A DNA stretch of 64,000 nt from Branchiostoma floridae. Lineage: Eukaryota; Chordata; Leptocardii; Amphioxiformes; Branchiostomatidae. The notes beneath the pieces were generated by a model. The model ran no database searches. It saw nothing but the letters and a program-made list of their open reading frames with translations, and was not told where the DNA came from. Numbering within the stretch: position 1 is the first letter of the stretch; each line of letters starts with the position of its first letter. Position numbers and translations under genes: made by a program. Location of the stretch: the NCBI RefSeq assembly GCF_000003815.2, contig NC_049993.1:10307459-10371458 (forward strand), read 5' to 3'. Shown here piece by piece: positions 47,273-59,097 of the stretch.

Positions 47273-49554
47273 GCTTGATTCCATTGTCACGGAAAAATGA
47301 TGTTTTAAAGAATAAGAGCAACAAAATAGTGTATACATAAATCAATCCCTGCACTTCACAGCCTTCTCATGATAGGTATGCCAAATGTCGTGACTTCCTT
47401 GTGACTTCCTCATTACCCAGACTAAACCATTACCAGGGTCCCTATGGCTGCATGATCCCCCTCCCCCCTCCCCACACGGCCATGCATCTTTAATGACGTG
47501 TTCCTGCCTTTAAGAGCCGTCACTAAACAGCTAATGTCCCTCTTCTTCTGTCACCTTTCCTGTTAGACAGGTGCTTACGTGGTTGTCTTTAGTCCCAGTC
47601 CCTGTAATTGAAAGAGATCGCGTGGAATCGTTTTGTTTTCTAGCATATATTGGCGGATGCAGCTGCTATGGCCAGGAAACAGCTGAAACACTTCCAAGAA
47701 AGTGCTAATCTCTGGAACACGGAAACGTTATGAAATAAAGTCCTGCGCTGTCCTATTAGTACACATACAAACGGGTGTGTACTATATTAGGCTGAAAGTT
47801 TTAACTGGTGTTTTGTAAGTCTATAAAGGTCTCTTGTACGAAGGAAGCTTTGTGTTCACCTTATCTATCAATGCACCGGCGGTTCGCTCATTAGCGCTCA
47901 AGTACTCTCAGAGAAGGGTCATTATCTAGGATAATCCCATATCAAAACTACAAGACAAAAGAATGGACAACAAGCCGCAATGCGGGTTATTATAGATTTA
48001 ATACTTGCCACAGTACAAAAGCTCTCACGTAGAAACTTTACCTGTGTAACGTTATACGTAATTTGGTACAGTTCCTCACATTTGACATTGCACTCATTAC
48101 AAGTACATTGTAGTTATACATTGACCCACGAGCTCATTTCCTTCTAACGTTAGAAATCTCAATATCTCATTCTTTTATCTTTGCAAAGTACGAATACTTA
48201 TCTGCAAATATCTACCAGGAGACGGTGCCAAAATTCACAACTTATGAATGTGTTTAACACAAATGTGTATAATTAAGCCATACAACAAAATACAGGCATA
48301 AATACGTTGGAAATACCCTTCAGAAACACATAGTAATAGATGCTACGTTATGCAGTTTGATATTCTAGTCAAAAGATGCATTTAATGCATACGTGTATAA
48401 ATAACCGTGCTCTCGGAGCATAATACAAGGAGAATCACTGGAAGGATTCGCACATTCTTTAACATCTGTAGGCACCATAGGTGCTACCATTTGTGTCTAG
48501 TCTTGCCATGCATATTTATCATACATGAAATATAAATGATGGTAGCTGTTTTCGACAGCAACCCTGAAGTCTCGCAGTACCAGGAAGTCCCGGATATGAC
48601 GCAGGTACTCGGAGGGCGGGTCCTGCATATCCGGTTCCATGACGTAGGAGGGTCTGCCGGGATGTTGCACATCAAGCACGTCTATCTGCAGTGGTTGGTG
48701 GACAGAACATGAATTCAGTACGAATACGATGCAACTGTTTATGTTATAGAAAGGAGAACTGATTTTGTTTTGTTTTGGATTAACTCTTAGCCTTGAGTTA
48801 TTCGCTAACTTAAAGATGAAATTATCCGTACTGACCGTGACATTGATGGCTGTTATGAACGTTTGCAGTTGATGCCGACAGGCGGTGAGGTTGGCAGCGA
48901 GGCTGGAGTGGGTCCCCTCCTCCAGCACAGCGTCCCACTCCATCTCGTACAGGTACCGCCGCGCCACGTACATGCTGCTGTAGATGGCGGACAGGCGCGC
49001 TTCATCCTGGGGACAACATGGCGGAACTTTACTCTGGGCTGTTACATGCTCAAGATAGAAGTGAATCGCACCCGCACTGCTTTCTTATCACCAGAACCGC
49101 CACCTAAGTACTCATCATCAGGCACACGGACGAAAACATAGGGCAGCTTGCATTGGAGTACACCGCTATTCTCCAAGCAGAGGTTGGATCGTGGGGGTAG
49201 TGTCCGTGGTTTAAAGCCGCTCGGAATGGATCAGTTAGAAATCTCGGCCACTACTATCCCCCGATCCCAAAACCTGCTTGAAGAATAGCACTTGGCTTGA
49301 CAGTTCATAATAGACCTGAACTGTATTTGTCGGTGTCATTCTTGTCTGTAGTGACGACTCAACATAACATAGGCCGTACCCTTTGAGACAGGAAGTTAGC
49401 TCACAGTGCATTACGTGCAGATCAAAATCAGATATGTGTTCTAAAAGTACTATCTATAACTACAAAGTACTAAATCTGGATCAAAATAACGTACGTCCAT
49501 GTCGAAGAAACCATCGTTGTATGGGCCAGGCAGCATGAGACCGGGAACCTCGTC
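47273..49554. repeat. Tandem duplication, proximal copy
   Basis: Partner of 44992-47269 (2282 against 2278 bp). It contains the exons 4 and 5 that complete the cytokine-like gene and most of exon 3. Confidence 0.92.
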
Positions 49555-51109
49555 CCCTGGATGGCTGTAGTCAGGGTCGCCAAACCTGCTGATCTTCTGC
49601 AAGAGGAACAAACAGCCATATTTCGTTAGTTGATTTGATTTCCTTCACAAGCAACTGTGACCATCACATAGCACAGAGGTTTCCATCTAGGTACGAAACC
49701 AACTAAATATTACAAAGCAAAAATATATGATTCTAGGAATGTCAAAGTTGATTTCACAAGTTGAAAAAAAAAACCCAGTGAAATGTGAATTACTTACGAA
49801 ATCCTCAAATGTGACGTTGACTTTGGTGAATAGTCGTATACTGATCTGTACGGCATTATCGAGAACTTCAACCTTGGACTGCTGAAACCCAGAGTCCGCA
49901 TGCGCAGTAGACTTCACTGATTGGAGCTGCAAGGGTACCTGGGAAGTGACGTCATTCGACGTCATCACTGAAGAGGCTGTTGAGGATGGGAACGGTTCCG
50001 GAAGTGGAGTTGATGATATTTCCGGCAAGAAAAGCAGCATTGTAACGATGACGACGTTAAAAAGACTGCAACCTGTGAAAGGAATAGAAAAGAAAAAACA
50101 GTTGGTTACAAAAACAACTACCAGAGGGAAGAGAAGTCCAAACGTCAACACCAAATACAAACCAGGATCACTAAAATCATTGAGATGCCATATCAGGAGT
50201 GGTTACAATAGTCCATTGATTTGATAAATCTATATCTATAAATAGCAAATTGAAGAGACTAACTCTGTTGGTGGCATTTCAAAAAGCGTCGAAATAAGAA
50301 CATATCGGCGAAGACCATTTCGATGTTTGAAAACTCCTCAACGTATCAAGATGAATTTCTGACAGAGAAAATTGTATCTAATGCCGCTTAAGCTTAGACC
50401 CACCATTTATACACCATGCTCACGTCCCAAGCAGCTATATTTAGATCCATATTTCAGAGGTATAAGCCATGTGAAACTATCAAACGTTCGTGGGCGGTAG
50501 ACAGTCTCGATGCAATCGGAAACGATCGTAGGTAGTTTCGTTAATGATCGGTAATCGTCGTCAGATTTGCCGAAGGCTTCCAATGTTTGACAAGGAACAG
50601 TTTTAAAAGATAAGGACGTAGCTATATAGTTGCTCCGTAACCTCTTCCAAATTTGGTAATGAGGCTATAAGCCGCTATAAGTACTAGTAATGAAAGAGTT
50701 ACCGCAATAGAAACAAAGAATACGTTTTGAAGTAAGCTCTAATGTGTGTAAAAATTCCCGTGGAAAAATATGCTTTTTTGACATGTTTGGTCAAATGGCA
50801 CATCATGCTCTATTGGCTATGATCGTCCCTGCAAAACTTTATCTATAACCGTTTACTTGCTCCATTGGAAACAATCGAAGGCAATATTTCCGGCGATACT
50901 GCCTGTCCTTTATCGGGTACAAATGACAAAGTCCACCGAAGATAACGTGTGACGTTGTATCTCTAGGCGTGAACAATCATCTCAAGACTCAGGTATGCGG
51001 AAGGTATTCTTACAAGACATAGACATTAGAGAGTAAACGGCATTGCCTGAAGAAATCGTCTAACGGAAATTCTAAATTAGACAAGCTTGTACTTACCGAA
51101 CGTAGTCAT
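48497..51109 (-). CDS. Class-I helical cytokine-like secreted protein (5 exons, complete)
   Basis: Predicted secreted signalling protein of the IL-6/CNTF/CLCF1 type. Exons in transcript order: 51109-51097 (13 nt), 50072-49798, 49596-49495, 49006-48836, 48685-48497. Phases 1, 0, 0, 0; total 750 nt, 249 codons plus TAG. Residues 1-25 are a signal peptide (MTTFGCSLFNVVIVTMLLFL). A helix-A-like segment ends exon 2 (VQISIRLFTKVNVTFEDF). Exon 3 is a Pro/Asp-rich AB loop (FGDPDYSHPG). Exon 4 is helical (AIYSSMYVARRYLYEMEWD; HQLQTFITAINVT). Exon 5 is a loop plus final helix (EYLRHIRDFLVLRDFRVAVE). Five exons with phases 1-0-0-0 and a tiny first coding exon are the known layout of IL-6 and G-CSF genes, and the last helix resembles helix D of CLCF1 and CNTF. 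Three N-glycosylation sites. Family membership is inference; similarity is low. Confidence 0.65.
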
Positions 51110-51198
51110 GATGATTAGAGCGTATTGTTGGTCTTGGACTCTTCTGTGCACCCCTGTGTGCTACCTGTTGGTGTGTGGAGACAGTGGTGCCCTGACCA

Positions 51199-51205
51199 TT
51201 TTATA
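51199..51205 (-). promoter_or_regulatory. TATA box of the cytokine-like gene
   Basis: Minus strand CCTATAAAATGG, about 90 bases before the ATG at 51109. A start near 51170 would leave a 5' UTR of about 60 bases with no upstream ATG needed. Confidence 0.55.
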
Positions 51206-53906
51206 GGACTCTGAGAGATGAGTTTGTGGTCTAAAAATGACTCAATTTAGACAAAAATCTCTATATTTCCAAAAACCTCCAACATTGCACCAAATGAAAC
51301 TATTGGAGTCTGAACTGGAGTCTATGTTGAATTGAAATCTGACCATCCGGTACATTGCAAACAGAGAGAAACTTTCGATGCGATGGCACTTTCGTGATTA
51401 AAATCATCTATTTCTACGATTTTTATGGTAAAGTTTCGAAAAATATCATAGAGATTTTATGCATACTTTTCACAAGTTTCAATATCAAGTGCATCTATTT
51501 TCATTTTGCTGCAAATATGACATCGAAGCTGTTGAGCTCAGTCATCAGAATGACCATGGTTGATTGAGTAGTTCGGAAACCCCTTTCCCGTTGTTGATGT
51601 ACAATGACTTGAAATGTTGCTTTGTTTTCATTCGAATTATCGATTTGAATATCTATGTGGAGCCTGTGAATAGTAGATTAATACTTAGCATTATATTTAG
51701 TTCAAAACTACCATACATGGATGAAAACTGAAACTTTATTACCAGATCTAACTACCCTAACATTGTATAGCACTCTAAAAATCTTGTTTTGCTGCACAAA
51801 TAGCTTTTCTGTCCAATTCGGCCCACAATGACGTTTGCCCAAACAATTCAGGTTGGTGGCAATCAATCAGGCAATCAATAAACCAAGCTTTGTGTGCTCT
51901 CGGGTCTCCAAAAGGTCACACAACACACTTTTGATACATCAGGTAGCGCTGCAACTAACATAGTTTCTACTGCATAGTCAATCTCCCACGCAGTTGTTCC
52001 AACAGAACTGCATGTTCAGGAATCTATACATAACGTGGAAAGAAGCAATTAATAATGACATTTTTGTGACATCTGACCTCATCTGAGCTATAGCAGCTTA
52101 TCCCTACATGTACAGTGATAACTGGTGCCATAAACAAATAAAGTGGTCAATAAAAGTCTCATTGATCAAACAAGGCAGTTTCCAGTGGTAGATTCAGTAA
52201 TGATTAACTTTTCTGTTGGTGTATTTGTTACTGTGGGCTTGCTTCTCGAGGACTTTTGGCTGGACTTTTTACAACGTTCTTGGACAGATTATAAAACCAC
52301 CAACTTAGCAAAGGTACTTTATTTATACCTTTTGTATGTGTATTACTGTTAAGGGTAACCATAAGGGGAATTTTCGAGGACTTTTTCCTTGGACTTTTTA
52401 CGACGTCATTCGATAGGTTATAAAATCATCAACTGGGTAAAGGTACTTTCTTGGTAACCTTTCGGATGTGTAATACTGTTGGGGGAACCCATAGGGGAAA
52501 TTATGATGACCTCAATGGTTATAGGTCAGTTTCTTAAGTCTGATATAACCACATGCAGCTCACCAATTGTACAATACATGATTGGTAATGTGTACAGTTA
52601 TAATTAGGTAACTTGGCTAGTTGCCATTGAAAAGAAAAAGTTTTGGTGAGTTCAAAACGTTTATGTACCCACATTTGATCGTGCATGGGGATCTTACTAA
52701 GTTTAGAAAATGATTTCCTGTGAAAACGTCCAGCGATAATGACAATAGGTGATCAGCAGGCCTACCAAGCTTTGAGTGATAATTACTAATTCTAATAGCG
52801 CCATACGAACAATCGTGAGACCTGTCTGAACATAGAAACACTTGATGAAGGAAAGGAAAGGGGCAGTAAATTTCTTCAACAATGGAAACAAGGAAGGCGC
52901 CATGAAGGGAGGACATGGTGAAAAAGATAGTGGATTCGACAAATACAAACATCATGGCCAGGTACGAGCAAAACACAATTGTTTAGCGTTGGATGCATCT
53001 ATAATGCCAAATATATATATAGTGCTATCCTTGTGAATAATGTGGCGAACTTTCTTGAAATGTTTGTGGACACTTTCGTTGCGTAAGAAAGGAAATACAA
53101 AGAAATAAAGAAATAAAAATAAATAAAACAAGGAAAATGTTATTATCTGTTTCTTTATTCTATTTCATTACTCATTCATATCAATGAATACGTATTCAAC
53201 AAATCAAAGAGACCAGCTCTTTGACACATTGTAGGAAGACACTGTTGAAGACATAATTCATTTTTGTCACAGTAGCCGCGACAATCACTTTTCTTCGACT
53301 TATCATAAGGATACAGCAGCAATATGTCAACTTCAACATTCATTTGGACGGTATAAGTTACGAAGCACCGTGCTATGACTGGATACTGGGTGGTGCTACG
53401 AGTAACTTTGTAGTTGCTAGTCAGATTATCGCTGTTCCTTTTAGAATGCAATTTAAGTATCTTGATAGAGACATTAAGTAATTGTTACTTACATCCCCTT
53501 TACTCTCATTTGCATCTTGGCTTTCATACAAAGTTCCAGTTCTGTTTTAATCCATTATTTCTATTATTGTCGTTCTCAATAATGATTAAGCGGGAAACTG
53601 GATGAAGGGAACGGGAAGGGGGATGTACCAAACGTCTGCGGGAAAACGACGGGAAATATCGAATAGCGAAACGAGTCATTTGGACGAGTGACAGTATAAG
53701 TGAATCACGACACTAAGTATATCATCTGTGTCCAGTATTGTGTAATTGTTTCACCCATGTGACGTTTATGACTAGCCATATAATTGTCCTAAAGCTACAT
53801 TTACAAAAAGAAAGTCTGTTTTTTGTGAGATCACAGTTGCCGGCAACTGGGGCTGAGAATCATAACAGATATTCTGTTGTAAGACGGTAGGAAAAGTCTG
53901 CAGTTT
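51206..53906. other. Intergenic, with a small tandem repeat and one orphan frame
   Basis: No recognised gene. 52245-52500 holds two copies of a 128-bp unit (cgaggactttt..cttggacttttta words). On the minus strand 53451-53176 is open for 91 codons and ends in a Cys-rich stretch (DCRGYCDKNELCLQQCLPTM). It could be a 3' exon of an unknown secreted protein, but no supporting splice partner was found. 53101-53130 is A-rich with several AATAAA. Confidence 0.5.
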
Positions 53907-56900
53907 TCACGGCTCTCCTGCTCCAAAGTGTTTACATACACAGTACTGTAAGATCACTCTTCTATCCCAGCATTCCTCGTATTTCCGGTACAGACTAAGT
54001 TGCTTGATCTGGAAAAAACATAGGAAAATTTACTAGAAACTGTTGTGTTTAATGATATGACATTAGAAAAAAACGTATGTCTATGCCATCGAATTTTGTC
54101 TTATTCTAAGCTAGAACTAGTATTAATTGCCAGAAAATTAAAAAAAAACATCGCTCTTACGCGTTATATTCTAACAGGTACATGACTTGCAAACTACTCT
54201 CCAAGCAGCGTTTAGGCTCCTGCTTGTTTCGACTGGAGAAGAAAACTGGCAAAATAAAAAGCCCGATATCAAAACGACGTCCAAAACAAGACGGGCTCTA
54301 ACCTCTGCTTGGAGAGTACTTACAACCTACTGATTCTATTTTATCTGTTTATAAAGTTAACATGGAGCGTACCTGTTGTATATGAAAAGCGTCATCTATG
54401 ACCAGTTCCCATAATGACGGCCCCTCCAGGGCTGTGAAGGTGATCTGGTATCTTCTCATGGCTGCCGACGAGCCGGGATTCCTCGTCTCAAAAACATGGA
54501 GGATCCGGTCAAAGGTCAGGTCCATACAGGACGTTTGCGCCGTGACTAGTCTGTTCAGTCTTCGTATTCTTGAAAGTGTTTCCTGGTTTAAGAAAGACAA
54601 CGTACAAATTCAACGAAAGCTAAAAATCAGCTGACCTACAGAATACTTAGAGTTTAATATATACTATGTCAATGTGTATCGTCATTTATTTTATTGGAGT
54701 GTTTAAGAGTCCAAATATATTCAACTACGCTCCATCACATATTACGCCATTGTTTTCAAATTCAATAATGAATGAATGAAGACCTTTATTGTACGTTTTT
54801 GCTTTCTGACAAGCTAAGTACAGGTCAAGGTGAGTAATAGTGAAGTACAGATTGTGTAGGGTGTGATACATGACTAATACATAGATTTTGGATAACAATC
54901 GCCTCCTCAAAGCAGAATTAGAAACAGGACCTAAGAAACGATCGTTATAACAATATGCACGCGTATTCAGGGTAGTGTTGATATGGTTACCATACTTACC
55001 GGTCTGTGCATGTTGTTAAGGTAATGTAGGGAGAACTTGGCCATTTCTGTGTGTCTCGCTGACCACTCTGTCTCTTCTAATTGCTGTAAAATGTTAAAAC
55101 AAACACAAGTTACAGCAACACAGTCTGCCATATGAAATATTTATCAGTATAAATGTTGATTAATTAAGAAACGCCCCGTCATTTTAACCTTCTCTTCATA
55201 GAACCCTCTGTTGTCTCAAATAATAAGACTGATGGTTTTTAAGCTTTTGTTAACAGCGCTCCGTCCCTGAGGCGTCGCAAAAAAGGTAGGACAATGGATA
55301 AGGAAGTCTGTGGACACCAACTTTAATAGCAAATAATCAAGAACACCCACCCCTTCTGATGGAACCATTTGTACATAGAAACAAGACACTCGTACCTTCA
55401 TTAGGCCGCATGCGCAGGTCCATGTTGGCAGGCCTGCTTCCTCACACGTCCGGTTTCTGTGATAAGATTAAAAACATGTTTCATGCTATTTTATCGGGAA
55501 AAGCGGAATGTTTACAACCACTGACCTACTTAGAGTTATACACGATACGCACTTCTGCCAGTTGAAGTTTTGGTATATGTTACTTGCCTTGTGAATTGGT
55601 GCGAGAGTAAAACTAGGTCTTTTGCACCAGATTATCCTGAAATAATCTGTCATGATTATTGATCAGTGTCAATAACTTACTAGTATCTCAGAAGTTTAAA
55701 ACAACAAGACATGCACATAAAAAGAGAGATATAGATAACATTAACGCTAATAAGGCTTGGCGTTATGGAAACTAAGTTAGAGGTATAACCACACGTACCT
55801 TGGTACAGTCTCAGTTAGTAAATTGATAGCAGTATCTGCCGTGTGCCCCTCTACACTGTCGAGATGAGGGTAATGTAGTAGGGACTTCATAGTCTTATGT
55901 AGGTCCAGATGAACCTGAAATAATGGAATACGACTGTCATTGAAAGGCTTTATACAACAGAATGCAGCGCCAGCATTTGCCCTTGCGGCTGAATGAAAGA
56001 CTGCAGTATACACAGAAAAAGTTACATAATTAGACAATAAAAGTGTGTTTTTCTTACAATATATTTTCTCTGGTTGGCGGCAAGATTTTTCAAGATGGTG
56101 GGCCTTTCTCTGAGCAGCCATGTTGGGAGAATGATTGACAGGAACGGCAGGAGAGTCTCGTAGTGCCCGCCCAGATGGGACGCGAAGCGATGGTAGGACT
56201 TCCCGTGGTCACCGAACAGGAACTGAAACGTCATAGAATCATATTTTTGTAATCCAACTGTCGGTAGTATTATCAATCGGTTCTTCCTAACTGCTCTATT
56301 TGTTTGCACTAGAAAAAATAATAACGAAAGCACCCCCGTCTATGTGCACCTTGGTACCGTCCGTCACAAGCATATGACCTTACCCTGTCCTTGGTGCTGA
56401 ATCCACTATCAGGGCAGGCAGTAGCATAATTATGCAATCTTATAAGCGCTTGAATTTTAGCCTTATGAAAAGAACAAAATCGCTTACAACACAACACGCT
56501 TACATGTAGAAGACGGGCAGTTGAGATACACTAAGACAGAAGTTTGTACATTTCTGACGTTCATAAAACCTACCACTACGAGGTTTGGGTCTTCACTCAG
56601 GGCATCTTGAAGAAGCGCCACCATGCGGTCGTCCAACTGATTGACAGACTCGGCGGAGTAGCCGTGGTGAGCGTTGAGGTCGAACGCTGCCCACTTGGCC
56701 GGATGGGGCATGCGCAGGAAGTCACGTGTGTAGTTCATGATGTACTCGTGTAACATGTGGTTTCCCTCGCAAAAACCGGACAGGACGTTTGGACTCACCT
56801 ATTAGATTAATGTAGCGTTTGACCAAGTACAGTACTTAAAGGTTGCACTATCGTTAACATAGATACCAACGTATGCAAGTATAACTATGAGCTCGAGCAC

Positions 56901-59097
56901 AACACAAGTGCCTTATTACTGGTCCGTTTGAAGAAAATTTCCTACATAGGTTTCGTACGAAGTTTCCTACAAAATTTCCTGACACTTCGACACAACTATC
57001 AGTTTGGGCAAAAACATATGCTAACAAGTATCAAACAGTGCGTGACAAACACATATTACAGTTGTAGCTAATGGCGAACTGACCTCCTCATTTTCCCGCT
57101 TGATCCATCCGTGTTCTTGGTGTGGCAAAACAGGGGGTCGGTAGTGACAGTCCTGTAGAGAGATTAACAATAACAGGCGTTCTTGAGACTGCCTTCGTTT
57201 ACTCGATTGAAACATCGTGATAAGCGCAGTTATGTGGGTATCGTCTCTATCTGAAAAGGCTGAAATGTATTCTGTAAGAAATCCTCGGCTGTAAGATGAC
57301 TCGTCTACGTACCACACATGGTGTTCTCGTGCCCATCAGTCCACCGCTGTTGTCAACACCATAACTGGTGACGTAACCACGCCTGCCAGCGTACTCCCAT
57401 ATCCACTCATTTACCCTCTTGGCAAATCTGTGACAAATTAGATGATTGACAGATCATTTGTACGACAAAGACAACATCGTATTTCTGCGCAGATGACACT
57501 GATAGACAATTTCATTGACTATTTTCTTTCCGTGTCTTCATAACTTAATGTTCCTTTTCGGATGATGAAAGTGTATGTCAAGGTTCAGTTGTTAAGTGAT
57601 AAAGGCACGAAAAGGTGATGTGTGATAAATTCCTTGAGAATGTAGTCTTTATTGCAATATTTGTGGTTACGCCTGTTAGCTACCCTTGCTGGATTCTTAC
57701 ACTCTGTTCCGGACCTTCTCCTCGTCCACCTCGTCGTACAGCTGCCCTGCGTACAGCGGGGTCAAGTTCATCACGGTCGAACCGGAAATGGCGTTCAGTC
57801 GGTTGAAGAGAAAAGCATGATGGGAGAGTGGTCCGCCATTTTGCTCTGTAGATGTTTGGAACAACAGAATAGTAAAAGAAAGCTGGGGTTAACGTTTTAT
57901 ACGTTTTTTACGATCTTTAAATCACACATTTTGAGATTAACAACGTCTAAGTAGGCCTTTCTTTTATCTTAAGTTGCAATATTGCCAATATTCAGACCTT
58001 CTGAGGCGCCATTGTACAGTTTCCTGAGAAAGGCGGACGTTTTAGGGAGCCCGCACGGCCGGTGGAAGTGAGCACGTGACACAGAATCCAGACTGATGGA
58101 CAGTACAGACAGCGGCTTCCACGATGTCTCCTTCGTCTTGGTCTCCAGAAACTTCTCACGCTGGGACTCGTTTATGTCGTCATCCGTCAGGAACTGCGTG
58201 TGATAGTTGTGTTGGTCATTTCCGCTGGGATAAAAGATAATAAAACAGACATAAAAGAAAGTTTGAGACAGATTCTATGAGCAGTGACACTTCTAAATTG
58301 TCTCAACTGCGTCAGAATCTTAATCGAAGGATCACAGACCTCAAACAATTTCAGAAATAAAATCCATTTTTGCATACTTTTGGTCCTTGCAGACGACATC
58401 GGCATAGCTTGTTTCCATGGCAACTGAGGTGGGTCCTTCATAGTAGTTCCACTGGGGATACTCCACGTACTGTCCACTGGGGAGGGGGGCCTCATGTTCT
58501 CGCCTCTCCAGAAAGTTAACACGGAAAGTCCCTGGACAGTTCACGTGTATTGTTCTGTGAGGAAATTAAAAACAGTGTAATTGATTAAATTTTGTATAAT
58601 TAAGTAAAGATGTTGTGTCTATTGTTTGATTAGCTCGAAAACCTAACCATCACTCAAGAAAAGAGAGGCCATGAGAGAAGTTTAAGAACGGTAACCAGAG
58701 AAACCAGCCCACCTGTTAATGAGTGTTGAGAATGTGGCGGTCATGTTACATCTCCACGTCACGTTTCGCCAACACAGCTCATCCGGGGCCTTCAGGTCAG
58801 GTATGGCGCATGCGCTGTCGCTCTCAGGACCAACATCTGTTGAAAATAGACTGTCCTCTGCAGACTTGAGTTGAAATAGAATATCGGCGTTGTTATTTTT
58901 CCAGATGCGAGTTTCCTCGTGTTTTTGCCAACTCTTCGTCGTTCCTTGGAAACTGGAGTCCTCAGAGACCGTTCCCTCTAGACTTGATGTGGGCTGTTTG
59001 TGCCAACTCCTGTGGTTCATAGGACGTCTGCCGCGCAGCCCCAGTGCCAAACCGTCATACAGTCTGCGGACAGGTGCTTCCTCCGTGGAATGAACTT
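53907..59097 (-). CDS. DUF229 family protein, alkaline-phosphatase superfamily (5' partial, 13 exons)
   Basis: Probable lumenal or extracellular enzyme of unknown substrate. Exons in transcript order: 59097-58713, 58554-58378, 58224-57998, 57845-57701, 57427-57313, 57152-57084, 56798-56574, 56222-56058, 55914-55799, 55456-55396, 55083-55000, 54582-54373, 54008-53907. Phases agree at all junctions; total 2081 nt, 692 codons plus TGA. Landmarks: VNCPGTFRVNF; SISLDSVSRAHFHR (Asp/Ser as in the metal and nucleophile site of the superfamily); PKTSAFL; STVMNLTPLYAG; WEYAGRRGYVTS; NLVVFLFGDHG (usual SDHG metal motif, here GDHG); HYETLLPFLSIILPTW; CEEAGLPTWTCACG; final YCVC. This order is that of DUF229 proteins, known from worms and other invertebrates. 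The N-terminal exon with a signal or anchor peptide was not found; the first visible exon begins in phase 1. Confidence 0.85.
54195..54318. mobile_element. Short MITE, same family as 6772-6979
   Basis: A 124-bp element with ends tactctccaagc and gcttggagagta and the family word aaaagcccgat inside. It lies in the DUF229 gene intron between the last two exons. Flanks cttgcaaac and cttacaacc may be a decayed 9-bp target duplication. Confidence 0.75.
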
